DNA of 26,282 nt from Tepidimicrobium sp. (GCA_012839395.1 DUNJ01000059.1:1-26282), one strand, 5' to 3'; shown: positions 15,856 to 23,966, numbered from the stretch's first letter. Program-made: numbers and translations. Notes: generated from the letters alone by a model not told the origin.

Positions 15856-16911
15856 TTATACATAAGCACATAATTTAGTTATCAATACCTCCAATACCAA
15901 CCTATCATCGGTAGAACTAGTCTTTATACTCCTATCCGCCTCCAAACAGTAGAACAATGCCCTTTCCAATTGGGTCATGGAGAAATTATTGCTCTGCTTG
16001 GATACCTTTCCAAACTCATATTTGGATAATTTCAACTTACCTCTAATATTCCCCTCCGTATACCCCTTGGCCTTTAAGCTCTTTATCTGGAGCATATTTC
16101 TAAACTGTCTAACTATCATATGAAGTATTATTAACACCGGTTCATTGGACATATACATCTCATTAAACAGTCTAATAGCTCTTTTCCCATCCCTTCTACT
16201 TATGCTATCCAATAGGTTGAATATATTCATCTCCAAGGAATCGATCATCACAATATCCATTATATCCCTATTGACCTCCTCATTGGATACATAACTGGAT
16301 AACTTCGATATCTCATTTTCTAAATCATATAAATTCTTCTCCTGGTTTAAACCAAAGTAGGCTACCTTGTCTATAAAATACCTAATATCCCCCTTGGATA
16401 TCCTCTTATTTCGCTTCTTAAATTGACCCTCAACCCAGCGATCCAAATCCACACCTCTAAGCTTTTTAAGCTCCACCACATCCCCAGCCCTATCTATAGC
16501 CTTGTATAAAAAGTTGCTTCGTCCTATCTTGGGCTCCTTTTCCACAAATATAAGGCATATGTAAGCCTCTAAATCCTCTATGTATTTTGCCAACCTCTTT
16601 CTGTTCTCCCTTCCTGTAAACCCTTCCAATTCATCGTCATCCTCCTCTTTAAGCAAGGGAAAATCCCTTATCACAACTATCTTCTTATCCGCCATAAAGG
16701 GCAATGTCTCACAGGCGTTCATGAGCTTCTCAAAGCTTAGTTTTTTCCCCTCCAATGAAGTATAGTTTAAGGCTTCAAGTCCATCGTCTACATAGGCTTT
16801 CTTAACCCTATCTACCAATTCATCTATTAAATAATACTCTTCTCCATAAAATAGATATACCGGTTTAAGCCTATTGGATTTCAACACTTGAATAAACTCT
16901 TTATAATTCAA
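15856..16911 (-). CDS. holA: DNA polymerase III subunit delta
   Basis: The delta subunit of the clamp loader opens the beta sliding clamp. The protein shows the HolA pattern: NYKEFIQVLKSNRLKPVYLF followed by YGEEYYLIDELVD, then ADKKIVVIRDFPLL in the AAA+ fold without ATP-binding motifs, and the C-terminal collar helices (ILHMIVRQFRNMLQIKSLKA). I favour the TTG at 16911 because GGGAGTGGAAGGGA precedes it and the product (about 352 residues) then matches family length. ATGs at 16929 and 16956 are alternatives without a clear ribosome site. It overlaps the comEC end by 11 bases, so it is cotranscribed with comEC. Confidence 0.9.
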   Translation of the reverse strand: MNYKEFIQVLKSNRLKPVYLFYGEEYYLIDELVDRVKKAYVDDGLEALNYTSLEGKKLSFEKLMNACETLPFMADKKIVVIRDFPLLKEEDDDELEGFTGRENRKRLAKYIEDLEAYICLIFVEKEPKIGRSNFLYKAIDRAGDVVELKKLRGVDLDRWVEGQFKKRNKRISKGDIRYFIDKVAYFGLNQEKNLYDLENEISKLSSYVSNEEVNRDIMDIVMIDSLEMNIFNLLDSISRRDGKRAIRLFNEMYMSNEPVLIILHMIVRQFRNMLQIKSLKAKGYTEGNIRGKLKLSKYEFGKVSKQSNNFSMTQLERALFYCLEADRSIKTSSTDDRLVLEVLITKLCAYV

Positions 16912-19318
16912 TCCCTTCCACTCCCACATAATATTTGATCGATATATAGACTCCAATTATATAAAAAATCGAATAGATAATTTCAAAGGCATAGGCCTCC
17001 ACTACATATGATATACTCATTTCTTCCTTTATAAAAGGGATAATATCATAATTCTCCCCATCCAAATATATAGTTATAAGCCCCATCTCATCGGTTCTGT
17101 ATAAATCTACTTTCCTATCATCATATCTTTTTATTACCTCCTCATGGGGATGTCCAAAGCTATTGTTCCTCCCAACGCTTATAAAGCCAACCCTAGGATT
17201 TATGCTATCTAAAAACCTCTCCGACGATGAAGTATTGCTACCATGGTGAGGCACCTTCAACAGTTCCACATCCCTAATATAATCCACCAAGCTATCCTCC
17301 CCAGCCTCTTCTATATCCCCAGTAAATAGCATACTATTTTTCCCACATTTCAATAACAACACCATGGATAAATCATTATCATCATATATGCCATGCTCCA
17401 ATAATCGCCTATCGGGTCCTACCATGTACATATATGCATTACTACCTAGCCTAACCCTATCCCCCTTACTTAAAAGCCTAATCGGAATATCCTTCTCCAT
17501 CGCATTATCCAAAATATCGTCGTAAAACTCATTCCCATCTCCCTTATAGCCTATATATATATTATCTATCCTCATATTATCCATTAGATAAGGGAGGCTT
17601 TTACAATGGTCCCCGTGAAAATGACTAATAAATACCCCTTTCAACCTAAATATCCCCCTCTTCTCCAAATAGGGTAAAACTATATTCTTCCCAATATCAA
17701 AATCTCCAAATATACTGCCCCCTGTATCCACCAAGTAACTGTAGCCTCCATAATCTATCAGTATACAATCCCCTTGTCCCACATCTAGTATGGCAATTTC
17801 CAGCCCATCATCTAATGCCAATATACTTATAAATATAATAATCAAACAATAGTACACCAATACCTTTAATATCCTCTTATCCAACTTGCCAATATCTATT
17901 ATGGATAACAATATCCCAATGGCAATATAATAGGCCGTAAATTCCAATATAGTTGGGGAGGGCAATCTAATTATAAGCTTAAGGCTATCCAACATATCCA
18001 TAAAATATATTTGAAAATCCAATATGAAATCGATTATAACCCCTATGCTTTCCCCAATAAATAATATAGATGAAAAAGGTATTAAGACTATTCCCAGTAT
18101 CAGCGCAATGGAAAATAGGGGAATAAACAATAGATTACTCAACAACCCTATCATTGGAAACCTATTAAAATAATAGGCCTGTAAGGGAAACAAACCTACT
18201 TGCACTGCCAATATCCCCGATACGCTATTTATAATCCTACCCCCATAGGGATAAAACAAATCCCTAATCCTAGGAGTTAAATATATTATGAAAAAGGTAG
18301 CTACAAAGGATAGCTGAAATCCTACGCTAAATATCCAGAATGGATTTATAACCGCCATTATAAACAACGCTAAAAACAATGAATTTATGGGGTCATAGGG
18401 CTCCAACCTAATATGAGCCAACAATAGTAGTGTAAACATTATACTACTCCTAATTGCAGAAGGAGGCCCCCCTATTATATAGGCATACAGCCATAATAAA
18501 GTTATAACCAGGGCTATATTTATCCTCCTATCCATCCCAGTGCTAGCAAACAATATCAATAAAAACCCAGCTATCACCCCTATATGTAGCCCAGATACCG
18601 CCAATATATGAGCCAGTCCTAAATCTCTAAACTTAGAAACCCCATCCTCGTCCATAAGGGAAGATCTCCCCAATATCATGGATTTCATCAATGGGCTATT
18701 TTCCCCATCCAAGTATCTATCAAAGACCCCCTCTACCTTTTCCATAAAGGCCTTACGAAGCTTTATACTAATTGCCATCTTTTCATTATCTAAAATATCC
18801 ACGGAATGATCCCTAACCGAAATAGTGGTATGGATACCCTTGGTCAATAGGTTTAGCCTATGATTGTATAATAGTGGATTGGTGTTATCCATAGGCTTTT
18901 TCAACATCCCCCTCACAGCCAACCTATCCCCTAAATCAAACTCCTTCTTGCCAATCACCTTTAAGGATACCTTCTCCCCCACCTTAATTGCCTGATCCCC
19001 ATGCTTCATCCTATCTATGAACAATATATACCTATCATCCTCGGCCTCCTTTACCACCCCCTCAATTTCAATAGCCTTATCCACATATCGAACCAACCGA
19101 CTTTCATCCATCCTAATCCCCGTCAGCAAAAGCCCAAGGAAAAATAGCAATATGGATAAAGAGACTAGCTTTAAGTCTTCCCTTTTAACCCCTACAATGT
19201 TCCATATTAAGGCGGCTAAAAAAGCTACCAATACTATGTATATATCCACTTCAACAAAATATTGAAATACTATCCCAAGAACCATTGGAATAGCTATATA
19301 TACAAAAGGTCTTCTCAT
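16901..19318 (-). CDS. comEC: DNA internalization competence protein ComEC/Rec2
   Basis: ComEC forms the membrane channel for single-stranded DNA during transformation. The 805-residue protein has an N-terminal DUF4131 region with membrane helices and an OB-like part (about 1-180), and the ComEC/Rec2 core (about 200-500) with LAHILAVSGLHIGV and GGPPSAIRSS. The extracytoplasmic metallo-beta-lactamase domain has LDVGQGDCILID and HFHGDH at 566-571, and the later HHGS. Beyond this domain, residues 767-805 add a hydrophobic segment (about 770-797) that family members usually lack. AAGGAG precedes the ATG. Confidence 0.96.
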   Translation of the reverse strand: MRRPFVYIAIPMVLGIVFQYFVEVDIYIVLVAFLAALIWNIVGVKREDLKLVSLSILLFFLGLLLTGIRMDESRLVRYVDKAIEIEGVVKEAEDDRYILFIDRMKHGDQAIKVGEKVSLKVIGKKEFDLGDRLAVRGMLKKPMDNTNPLLYNHRLNLLTKGIHTTISVRDHSVDILDNEKMAISIKLRKAFMEKVEGVFDRYLDGENSPLMKSMILGRSSLMDEDGVSKFRDLGLAHILAVSGLHIGVIAGFLLILFASTGMDRRINIALVITLLWLYAYIIGGPPSAIRSSIMFTLLLLAHIRLEPYDPINSLFLALFIMAVINPFWIFSVGFQLSFVATFFIIYLTPRIRDLFYPYGGRIINSVSGILAVQVGLFPLQAYYFNRFPMIGLLSNLLFIPLFSIALILGIVLIPFSSILFIGESIGVIIDFILDFQIYFMDMLDSLKLIIRLPSPTILEFTAYYIAIGILLSIIDIGKLDKRILKVLVYYCLIIIFISILALDDGLEIAILDVGQGDCILIDYGGYSYLVDTGGSIFGDFDIGKNIVLPYLEKRGIFRLKGVFISHFHGDHCKSLPYLMDNMRIDNIYIGYKGDGNEFYDDILDNAMEKDIPIRLLSKGDRVRLGSNAYMYMVGPDRRLLEHGIYDDNDLSMVLLLKCGKNSMLFTGDIEEAGEDSLVDYIRDVELLKVPHHGSNTSSSERFLDSINPRVGFISVGRNNSFGHPHEEVIKRYDDRKVDLYRTDEMGLITIYLDGENYDIIPFIKEEMSISYVVEAYAFEIIYSIFYIIGVYISIKYYVGVEGIEL

Positions 19319-19352
19319 ATCAAACTCCTTATAGCTAGTAAATATTAACTAA

Positions 19353-19361
19353 ATTATAGCA
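19353..19361 (-). promoter_or_regulatory. Extended -10 promoter of comEC-holA
   Basis: On the minus strand TGCTATAAT, an extended -10 (TGn plus perfect TATAAT), lies about 35 bases upstream of the comEC start. The -35 region is poor, as expected for an extended -10 promoter. Confidence 0.6.
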
Positions 19362-19387
19362 TAGGATAAATTTTTTAGGAAAATTTG

Positions 19388-19414
19388 TTGACTTTAACAT
19401 ATTAGTGGTAAAAT
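19388..19414 (+). promoter_or_regulatory. Probable promoter of the alaX-type gene
   Basis: TTGACT (19388-19393) and TAAAAT (19409-19414) are 15 bases apart, a short spacing. The predicted start site lies just upstream of the AAAGGGG ribosome site. It is divergent from the comEC promoter. Confidence 0.45.
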
Positions 19415-19445
19415 AGTATTAATAAAGAAAGGGGTTAGATGGCAG

Positions 19446-20228
19446 ATGACTAAAAAGGTCTATTTAGAAAATCCATATATACGTCAGCTAGATGGAAGGA
19501 TAGTCCAAAAAAGATATATAGATGATAAATATTATATAAAGACCAACCAAACCATTTTTTATCCCAACCTTTTAGATGGACAACCTGGGGACAAGGGCAC
19601 TATAAATGGGATCAAGGTTTTGGATGTATATGAAGATGGAGATGATATAATCCATGTGGTGGATGAAAATATACCTAGCAAGAATGTGCAGCTATCCATA
19701 GATTGGGACAATAGGCTGGATTATATGCAGCAACACTCTGGCCAGCACCTATTATCTGCCGCATTTTATAAGCTATATAATGGAGAGACCATTGGATTTT
19801 ACATAGGTGAAGAACATTCCTATGTAGATGTGGACATACCCTATATGGATGATGAACATATAAATAAGATCGAACTATTTGCCAATAAGATAATATACTC
19901 TAACTTCTCGATAAAAGCTTACACCATAAAAAAAGAGGATATGAACAGACTGCCGGTTAGAAACGAACCCCAAGCTGAATCCAATATTAGAATAGTAGAA
20001 ATAGATGGAATAGATTTCTCCCCCTGCAATGGCACCCACCTAAGGAGCACAGGGGAAATCGGAATTATAAAGATAAGGGATGTCCAAGCCCACAAGGGCC
20101 ACATAAGGGTAAACTTCCTCTGTGGATACAGGGCATTGAAGGATTATGGAGATATTATGGAGGAGAATAGGAGGTTGAAAGAATCCATAAAAAGTATGCA
20201 AGGGGGTAAAAAGACATATTCCGAATAA
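19446..20228 (+). CDS. Alanyl-tRNA editing protein (AlaX type)
   Basis: The 260-residue protein matches free-standing AlaX editing factors, which hydrolyse Ser or Gly mischarged on tRNA-Ala. The zinc site is HSGQH (H97, H101) within QQHSGQHLLSAAF plus CNGTH (C194, H198) within SPCNGTHLRSTGEIG, as in the AlaRS editing domain. An N-terminal OB-like beta region precedes it, and a short charged helix (about 232-250) ends it. There is no aminoacylation domain, so this is not AlaRS. It is encoded alone on the plus strand, with AAAGGGG eleven bases before the ATG. It faces the comK-like gene, and no clear terminator follows. Confidence 0.9.
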   Translation: MTKKVYLENPYIRQLDGRIVQKRYIDDKYYIKTNQTIFYPNLLDGQPGDKGTINGIKVLDVYEDGDDIIHVVDENIPSKNVQLSIDWDNRLDYMQQHSGQHLLSAAFYKLYNGETIGFYIGEEHSYVDVDIPYMDDEHINKIELFANKIIYSNFSIKAYTIKKEDMNRLPVRNEPQAESNIRIVEIDGIDFSPCNGTHLRSTGEIGIIKIRDVQAHKGHIRVNFLCGYRALKDYGDIMEENRRLKESIKSMQGGKKTYSE

Positions 20229-20345
20229 ATATGTTTCAAACCATATTCATAGCTGGGCCCGGCCTTTAATGTCATTATTCACAGTAATAATAGGTTCACC
20301 CTTATCTTATATATATCGCAGCCTTCTATTCATCAAATCTACATC
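20229..20345. other. Intergenic stretch between convergent genes
   Basis: This stretch separates the alaX-type gene from the minus-strand remnant. There is no convincing terminator; GCTGGGCCCGGC is a near-palindrome but has no U tract. On the minus strand one frame reads MNRRLRYI, a stop, then DKGEPIITVNNDIKGRAQL, which may be further decayed coding sequence, but it is too short to support. Confidence 0.35.
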
Positions 20346-20525
20346 TTATAACAGGGCCCCCAAAAAGTTTTCAAGTTTTTTGCGTAGCATTTCATTGGGT
20401 TTAAAGGCTTCTTCCGGCCTACTTCCCACAAAATAACGACTTGCCTTCTTACTGATCCTAGTTTGAATAATACTTTCTTTATCTAATAAATCACTATAAT
20501 AATAGTAGTATGTATTCTGGCCTAT
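20346..20525 (-). pseudogene. Start-less coding-like frame after the comK-like gene
   Basis: The minus-strand frame read from 20522 down to a TAA at 20348-20346 gives 58 residues: GQNTYYYYYSDLLDKESIIQ, then TRISKKASRYFVGSRPEEAF and KPNEMLRKKLENFLGALL. The balanced charged and hydrophobic pattern looks coding, but there is no ATG, GTG or TTG near its beginning and an in-frame TAG stands just upstream. It begins within the comK-like stop region in the -1 frame. It is either a truncated gene, or a 3' extension of the comK-like gene split by a one-base indel. I do not recognise the family. No slippery heptamer is seen, which argues against programmed frameshifting. Confidence 0.5.
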
Positions 20526-21115
20526 CTAAGAAGCTCTCTAAGCCTTATTATCTCTTTCATCAATAAAGCTATGTCCCCTTTAGTGGCAGGTTTATCATAT
20601 TCCTTATAAAAGTTCTTTTTATCTACCCGGGGAGCAGCTCTATCGCTCCAAAATTTTTGCATTATATACCCATTTCTTATATGTTTATCTACTGTCTCCT
20701 TGGAATTTAAGCATCTTATGGTGATCCCATTTTTCAGGTGCATATCTGTAACCTTTTTATCATCCTCTTCTTCTATTTCCTCGGTTTTATCTATATATTC
20801 CAAGTCTACATATCCGATGGAACCGTCATGTTTAAATAGAGGTCTCCTCACCCTAATGGGAATGAATACATTGCCGTTGTTAAACGGAATAGGGACTAGA
20901 ACTTTAAGAGCAAGTATTTCATAACAATACTTCCTTACCGCTTTTAAGTCCGTCAAATAGTAATTAGCCAACCACTTCAATACCGTGTTCAGAGTCTTAT
21001 ACACATCATAAGAATCACCTTCCTTGGTATAGATGGTGGTACAGTTACCCTTAAGCTCTACATAACTGGGTACTAAAGCTACTATTTCCCTCAATGCATC
21101 ACCTTTTACCTCCAT
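20522..21115 (-). CDS. ComK-like competence transcription factor
   Basis: The 197-residue product resembles ComK (PF06338; B. subtilis ComK has 192 residues) in length and motif order. It has an ALVP-containing N terminus, a mid segment VFIPIRVRRPLFKHDGSIGY that parallels the FPT...W/YI region of ComK, then DMHLKNGITIRCLNSKETVD corresponding to VTFSNGK...S, followed by IRNGYIMQKFWSDR. The C-terminal coiled helix (ATKGDIALLMKEIIRLRELL) has no ComK counterpart that I recall. In Bacillus, ComK activates the late competence genes, including comEC. The assignment is from remembered pattern, not a search. The ATG at 21115 follows GGGGGGA; a TTG seven codons on is also possible. Confidence 0.62.
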   Translation of the reverse strand: MEVKGDALREIVALVPSYVELKGNCTTIYTKEGDSYDVYKTLNTVLKWLANYYLTDLKAVRKYCYEILALKVLVPIPFNNGNVFIPIRVRRPLFKHDGSIGYVDLEYIDKTEEIEEEDDKKVTDMHLKNGITIRCLNSKETVDKHIRNGYIMQKFWSDRAAPRVDKKNFYKEYDKPATKGDIALLMKEIIRLRELLR

Positions 21116-21150
21116 AAGAAAATCCCCCCTTGAAAATTGTGGCTAGTCAT

Positions 21151-21179
21151 ATTTTACTTGAATTGACATTTAAAGTTAA
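21151..21179 (-). promoter_or_regulatory. Promoter of the comK-like gene
   Basis: On the minus strand TTAACT (21174-21179) and TAAAAT (21151-21156) are 17 bases apart, about 35 bases upstream of the start codon. The region is AT-rich. I see no ComK-box pair of the AAAA-N5-TTTT type at normal spacing. Confidence 0.5.
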
Positions 21180-21227
21180 GGGATTTTTTACTCTTTTGTA
21201 TTTTTTAAAACATCCCACGAAAAGAGA

Positions 21228-21272
21228 AATCTCCATACCTTCCACTATTGCTAAGTAGAAGGTGTGGAGATT
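21228..21272 (-). terminator. Hairpin after the M20 hydrolase gene
   Basis: A 15-bp stem with one T-G wobble (21228-21242 with 21258-21272) encloses a 15-base loop. On the minus strand it is followed by the pyrimidine-rich TTTCTCTTTTC, an imperfect U tract. It begins eight bases past the stop codon. Confidence 0.65.
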
Positions 21273-21279
21273 CTTCACT

Positions 21280-22518
21280 CTATAAGCCCTCTCTGCCCAA
21301 CTCCACCACTGTCTTCAACATAAGCTCTACTCCTTTTTTTATGGCCTCATAATCTGTCCATTCATCTGGGTGGTGACTAAGTCCATCTTTGCTTGGTACA
21401 AATATAAGGCTAGTTGGTGCAATTTCTGCCATTATCATGGAATCATGCCCTGCCCCGCTATCCATCCTCTTATAGCTATAGCCTAGCTCTTTTACTTTTT
21501 CTTCCATTATACCTATTATCTCCTCAGACATATTAACTGGTGGTACATAGAGGCTCTTCTTTATCTCGGTTTCTAGATTTAGGCTATCCCCTATCCTTTT
21601 TAGCTCCTCCATCATTTCCTTTTCAACCTTTTTTATATTTTCATCCTTGCCCGATCTTATATCTATGGACATCTGAACCTGCCCTGGTATTACATTGGGG
21701 GCATTGGGAGATATATTGAACTCCCCTACCGTTCCTACAGTGCCTTCTCCCACTTTCCTTACTATTCTATTAATAGCTAGGGCAAATTCTGCTGCTCCTA
21801 TTAATGCATCCCTTCTATCGACCATAGGGGTAGTTCCCGCATGACCAGAATTGCCTTTAAATACACAATCATATTTATCTATTCCAACTATGGTCTCCAC
21901 CAAGCCTATTTCCTTTCCTTCATCTTCCAATATAGGCCCTTGTTCTATATGAAGCTCCAAAAATGCCTTTATGGATCCTTTTTCTCTTTTAGCATCTTCC
22001 AAGTTGGGAGTGATTCCAAAATCCAACATAGCCTGTCTTAAGCTTATTCCATCTTTATCCACTGCACTATCCAGTTCTGCCTCATCCATGGCTCCTATCA
22101 TTGCCCGGGAGTTGGATAATCCTGTGCCAAAGCGTACTCCTTCTTCATCGTTCATGGCAACTACTTCTATTGGGTAGTGATGGTCTACATCGTTCTCTAC
22201 CAACACCCTGGCCACTTCCAATGCAGTTACCAACCCAGCTACTCCATCGAAGGGGCCCCCATTTATTACCGAATCAAAATGGGATCCTATCATTATTACT
22301 GGTGCATTAAGATCTTTCCCTTCCTTTCGCCCAAATAGGTTGGAATAGCCATCTTCCCATGTCTTAAGGCCTATCTCCTCCATCCTATTTCTGATGTATT
22401 CCCTGGCCTCCTTATCTTCCTTGGTAAAGGAAAGCCTTGTAACTCCCTTTCCCGGCGTTGCGTTGAATGTAGCCAATGTCTCTATATCTTCAATTATTCG
22501 CTCTAATTTGATATTCAT
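21280..22518 (-). CDS. M20-family Zn-dependent amidohydrolase (hydantoinase/carbamoylase family)
   Basis: The protein belongs to the allantoate amidohydrolase / N-carbamoyl-L-amino acid hydrolase / beta-ureidopropionase group. Metal ligands are visible: H81 and D92 in GSHFDSVINGGPFDG, E126-E127 in NDEEGVRFG, H191 in LELHIEQGP and a late His in DGLSHHPDEWT (numbering from the first of two ATGs). The dimerisation lid domain has GHAGTTPMVDRRDAL. Substrate cannot be told from sequence. No hydantoinase or allantoinase gene is next to it, so a salvage role in nitrogen or pyrimidine catabolism is only inferred. The second ATG (22518) has the better distance from GAGGTGAT. It is a single transcription unit. 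Confidence 0.9.
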   Translation of the reverse strand: MNIKLERIIEDIETLATFNATPGKGVTRLSFTKEDKEAREYIRNRMEEIGLKTWEDGYSNLFGRKEGKDLNAPVIMIGSHFDSVINGGPFDGVAGLVTALEVARVLVENDVDHHYPIEVVAMNDEEGVRFGTGLSNSRAMIGAMDEAELDSAVDKDGISLRQAMLDFGITPNLEDAKREKGSIKAFLELHIEQGPILEDEGKEIGLVETIVGIDKYDCVFKGNSGHAGTTPMVDRRDALIGAAEFALAINRIVRKVGEGTVGTVGEFNISPNAPNVIPGQVQMSIDIRSGKDENIKKVEKEMMEELKRIGDSLNLETEIKKSLYVPPVNMSEEIIGIMEEKVKELGYSYKRMDSGAGHDSMIMAEIAPTSLIFVPSKDGLSHHPDEWTDYEAIKKGVELMLKTVVELGREGL

Positions 22519-22588
22519 CATATCACCTCGTAGCTATATTTTAACCTATTGTATCAGGAATGTGTTGGGTTTTCTAGTATAAATAATA

Positions 22589-22626
22589 AGTCCCCTTTTT
22601 CCTAAAGCTTTAGGAAAAAGGGGACT
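22589..22626 (-). terminator. 38-bp perfect palindrome, terminator of the stress-protein gene
   Basis: Arms AGTCCCCTTTTTCCTAAAG and its exact complement meet without a gap, giving a 17-bp stem with a 4-base loop in RNA. On the minus strand TATTATTTATAC follows. It lies one base past the stop codon of the universal stress protein gene, between two same-strand genes. Confidence 0.7.
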
Positions 22627-22627
22627 A

Positions 22628-23008
22628 CTACATTTCTATCAATTCTACATCCGGCAATGCACTTTTGAGCTTGAAAGCAAAACTTATGTTTTCTTTACTT
22701 TCAGCCCCGGGAGCGGTTCCCATGATAATGTGGGTTATATCGTTTTCCCTTGCAAAATCTATTATGGTCTTCGTAACATCTTTTGATCTAAGGACCGTTA
22801 AATTTGCCCCTACTTTTTTCGATACATCGAATAGATACTCCAACGCTTCCCCATCATCTCCATGATTTAAGAACTTTCCCTTTTCATTTACCACATGGAC
22901 TATATATAGTTTACCCTCTTGGGCCCTTACTAGATTATAGCCGTTCATTATCAACCTTTCACATGTCCTCTGCTGTGTCACGCACACCATTACATTTGCT
23001 CCCGTCAT
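22628..23008 (-). CDS. Universal stress protein-like (USP/KdpD-type domain)
   Basis: The 126-residue protein is a single USP-like alpha/beta domain. It opens with MVCVTQQRTCERLIMNGYNL, as in clostridial proteins related to the USP domain of KdpD, then KLYIVHVVN and ITHIIMGTAPG near the nucleotide-binding loop. The classic G-2x-G-9x-G(S/T) ATP motif is only partly kept (GTAPGAESKENISF), so ATP binding is uncertain. Function is probably stress- or stationary-phase-related, inferred from family only. It has its own promoter and a strong palindromic terminator. No Kdp potassium genes are in the window. Confidence 0.8.
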   Translation of the reverse strand: MTGANVMVCVTQQRTCERLIMNGYNLVRAQEGKLYIVHVVNEKGKFLNHGDDGEALEYLFDVSKKVGANLTVLRSKDVTKTIIDFARENDITHIIMGTAPGAESKENISFAFKLKSALPDVELIEM

Positions 23009-23043
23009 CGAATATCCCCCTTTGAAAGAGTGGTGCCTTTTAT

Positions 23044-23073
23044 ATTATAACATAGATTGTTAAGGATAGTCGA
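23044..23073 (-). promoter_or_regulatory. Promoter of the universal stress protein gene
   Basis: On the minus strand TCGACT (23068-23073) and a perfect TATAAT (23044-23049) are 18 bases apart, about 35 bases before the start codon. The -35 is a weak match. Confidence 0.5.
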
Positions 23074-23089
23074 GTATTATCCCTACCCC

Positions 23090-23116
23090 AAAAAAAAGGA
23101 TAGGAATCCCTATCCT
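23090..23116 (-). terminator. Intrinsic terminator of the SASP-like gene
   Basis: An 8-bp GC-containing stem AGGATAGG/CCTATCCT with loop AATC (23097-23116) is followed on the minus strand by eight T residues (23090-23097). The stop codon overlaps the stem. Confidence 0.92.
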
Positions 23117-23327
23117 AATCTTCCTCATCTATTAGATTCTTCTGTACCATTGTAGCTAACTTTTCATCTATATATCCGCCTTCTCGCCCTACGTTGAGAA
23201 CTTCTGAACTAAGATTCGTTGGCCTCTTTGATAGGGAACCAAAGTCTATCCCTAGTTCCCTAGCCATCTCCTGCTTCAATTCTATTAATGCCCTTCTTGC
23301 ATTGGGATCTATGGATCTCCTTGTCAA
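23115..23327 (-). CDS. Alpha/beta-type small acid-soluble spore protein (divergent)
   Basis: The 70-residue protein has the alpha/beta SASP plan: a first helix ARRALIELKQEMARELGIDF and a second conserved part SSEVLNVGREGGYIDEKLAT. KQEMARELG corresponds to the GPR cleavage site region (KxEIAxELG), where GPR cuts after the Glu. Such proteins coat forespore DNA and protect it from UV and heat, then serve as amino acids at germination. It differs from typical SASPs in the GREGG segment where GxVGGxMV is usual. The start is TTG, fixed by a stop codon directly before it and by AGAGGTGATG. A sigma-G-like promoter and a strong terminator make it monocistronic. Confidence 0.82.
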   Translation of the reverse strand: MTRRSIDPNARRALIELKQEMARELGIDFGSLSKRPTNLSSEVLNVGREGGYIDEKLATMVQKNLIDEED

Positions 23328-23359
23328 CTACATCACCTCTTCCTCAATCTATTCCCATA

Positions 23360-23388
23360 TATTTTGCCTCAAATGATGGCTTATATGC
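23360..23388 (-). promoter_or_regulatory. Candidate sigma-G promoter of the SASP-like gene
   Basis: On the minus strand GCATA (23384-23388) fits the sigma-G -35 consensus GHATR, and CAAAATA (23360-23366) fits six of seven positions of the -10 consensus CATNHTA, with 17 bases between. Forespore sigma-G control is what a SASP gene should have. Confidence 0.55.
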
Positions 23389-23407
23389 AGAATAGATTAA
23401 AAATGCA

Positions 23408-23923
23408 TTAGATGACAGTACAACCCAATGTGGTAGCCATCTCCTTTAATGCAAATTCATGGGCTTCTTTATCAAAGGAAGCGACCCCATCTTTATATAC
23501 TGTAACATCGTAATCGATATTTCTTCCATCGGCCGCAGTATATAATAGGCATATATTGGTACATACTCCAACTAGATGGATCTCCCTTACGCCCTTTTCC
23601 CTTAGGTATAGATCTAGATCGGTTCCATAGAATGAGCTATATCGCCTCTTTGTTATTATCTTATCATCATCCTGTACATCCAATTCATCGATGATCCTGC
23701 TGCCCTCCGTTCCAGCTATGCAATGGGGTGGAAACATTTGAAACTCCTTATCGTCCACCTCGTGATTGTCGCAGATATATATTATGGGATGACCAGCTTG
23801 TCTAAATTCACCTATCTTATCCTTTACAAACTCCACTATCTCCCTACCTGCTTCCCCAGTTTCCAATGCACCTCCAGCATCTATAAAATCCTTTAACATG
23901 TCGATTACCAATAGCGCTTTCAT
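23408..23923 (-). CDS. Isochorismatase-family cysteine hydrolase, probably nicotinamidase
   Basis: The 171-residue protein has the cysteine hydrolase triad: D8 in LLVIDMLKDF, K92 in ITKRRYSSF and C125 in GVCTNICLLYTA. D52 and H54 (CDNHE) and H67 (PPHC) stand where nicotinamidase PncA binds its metal ion, and FPPHCIAGTEGS resembles the WPxHCVxGTxG of PncA. Nicotinamidase converts nicotinamide to nicotinate for NAD salvage. One of the usual PncA metal histidines is not evident, so another amide substrate is possible. AAGGAGGG precedes the ATG. Confidence 0.82.
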   Translation of the reverse strand: MKALLVIDMLKDFIDAGGALETGEAGREIVEFVKDKIGEFRQAGHPIIYICDNHEVDDKEFQMFPPHCIAGTEGSRIIDELDVQDDDKIITKRRYSSFYGTDLDLYLREKGVREIHLVGVCTNICLLYTAADGRNIDYDVTVYKDGVASFDKEAHEFALKEMATTLGCTVI

Positions 23924-23966
23924 CTTTCTCCCTCCTTATGTATGTTATGATATGCTATTGGTTAAT

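Noticed and set aside
20522..20530. Programmed -1 frameshift joining the comK-like gene to the downstream frame.
   Set aside because: There is no slippery heptamer of the X XXY YYZ type before the stop and no obvious stimulatory structure. An indel or a truncated neighbour is simpler.
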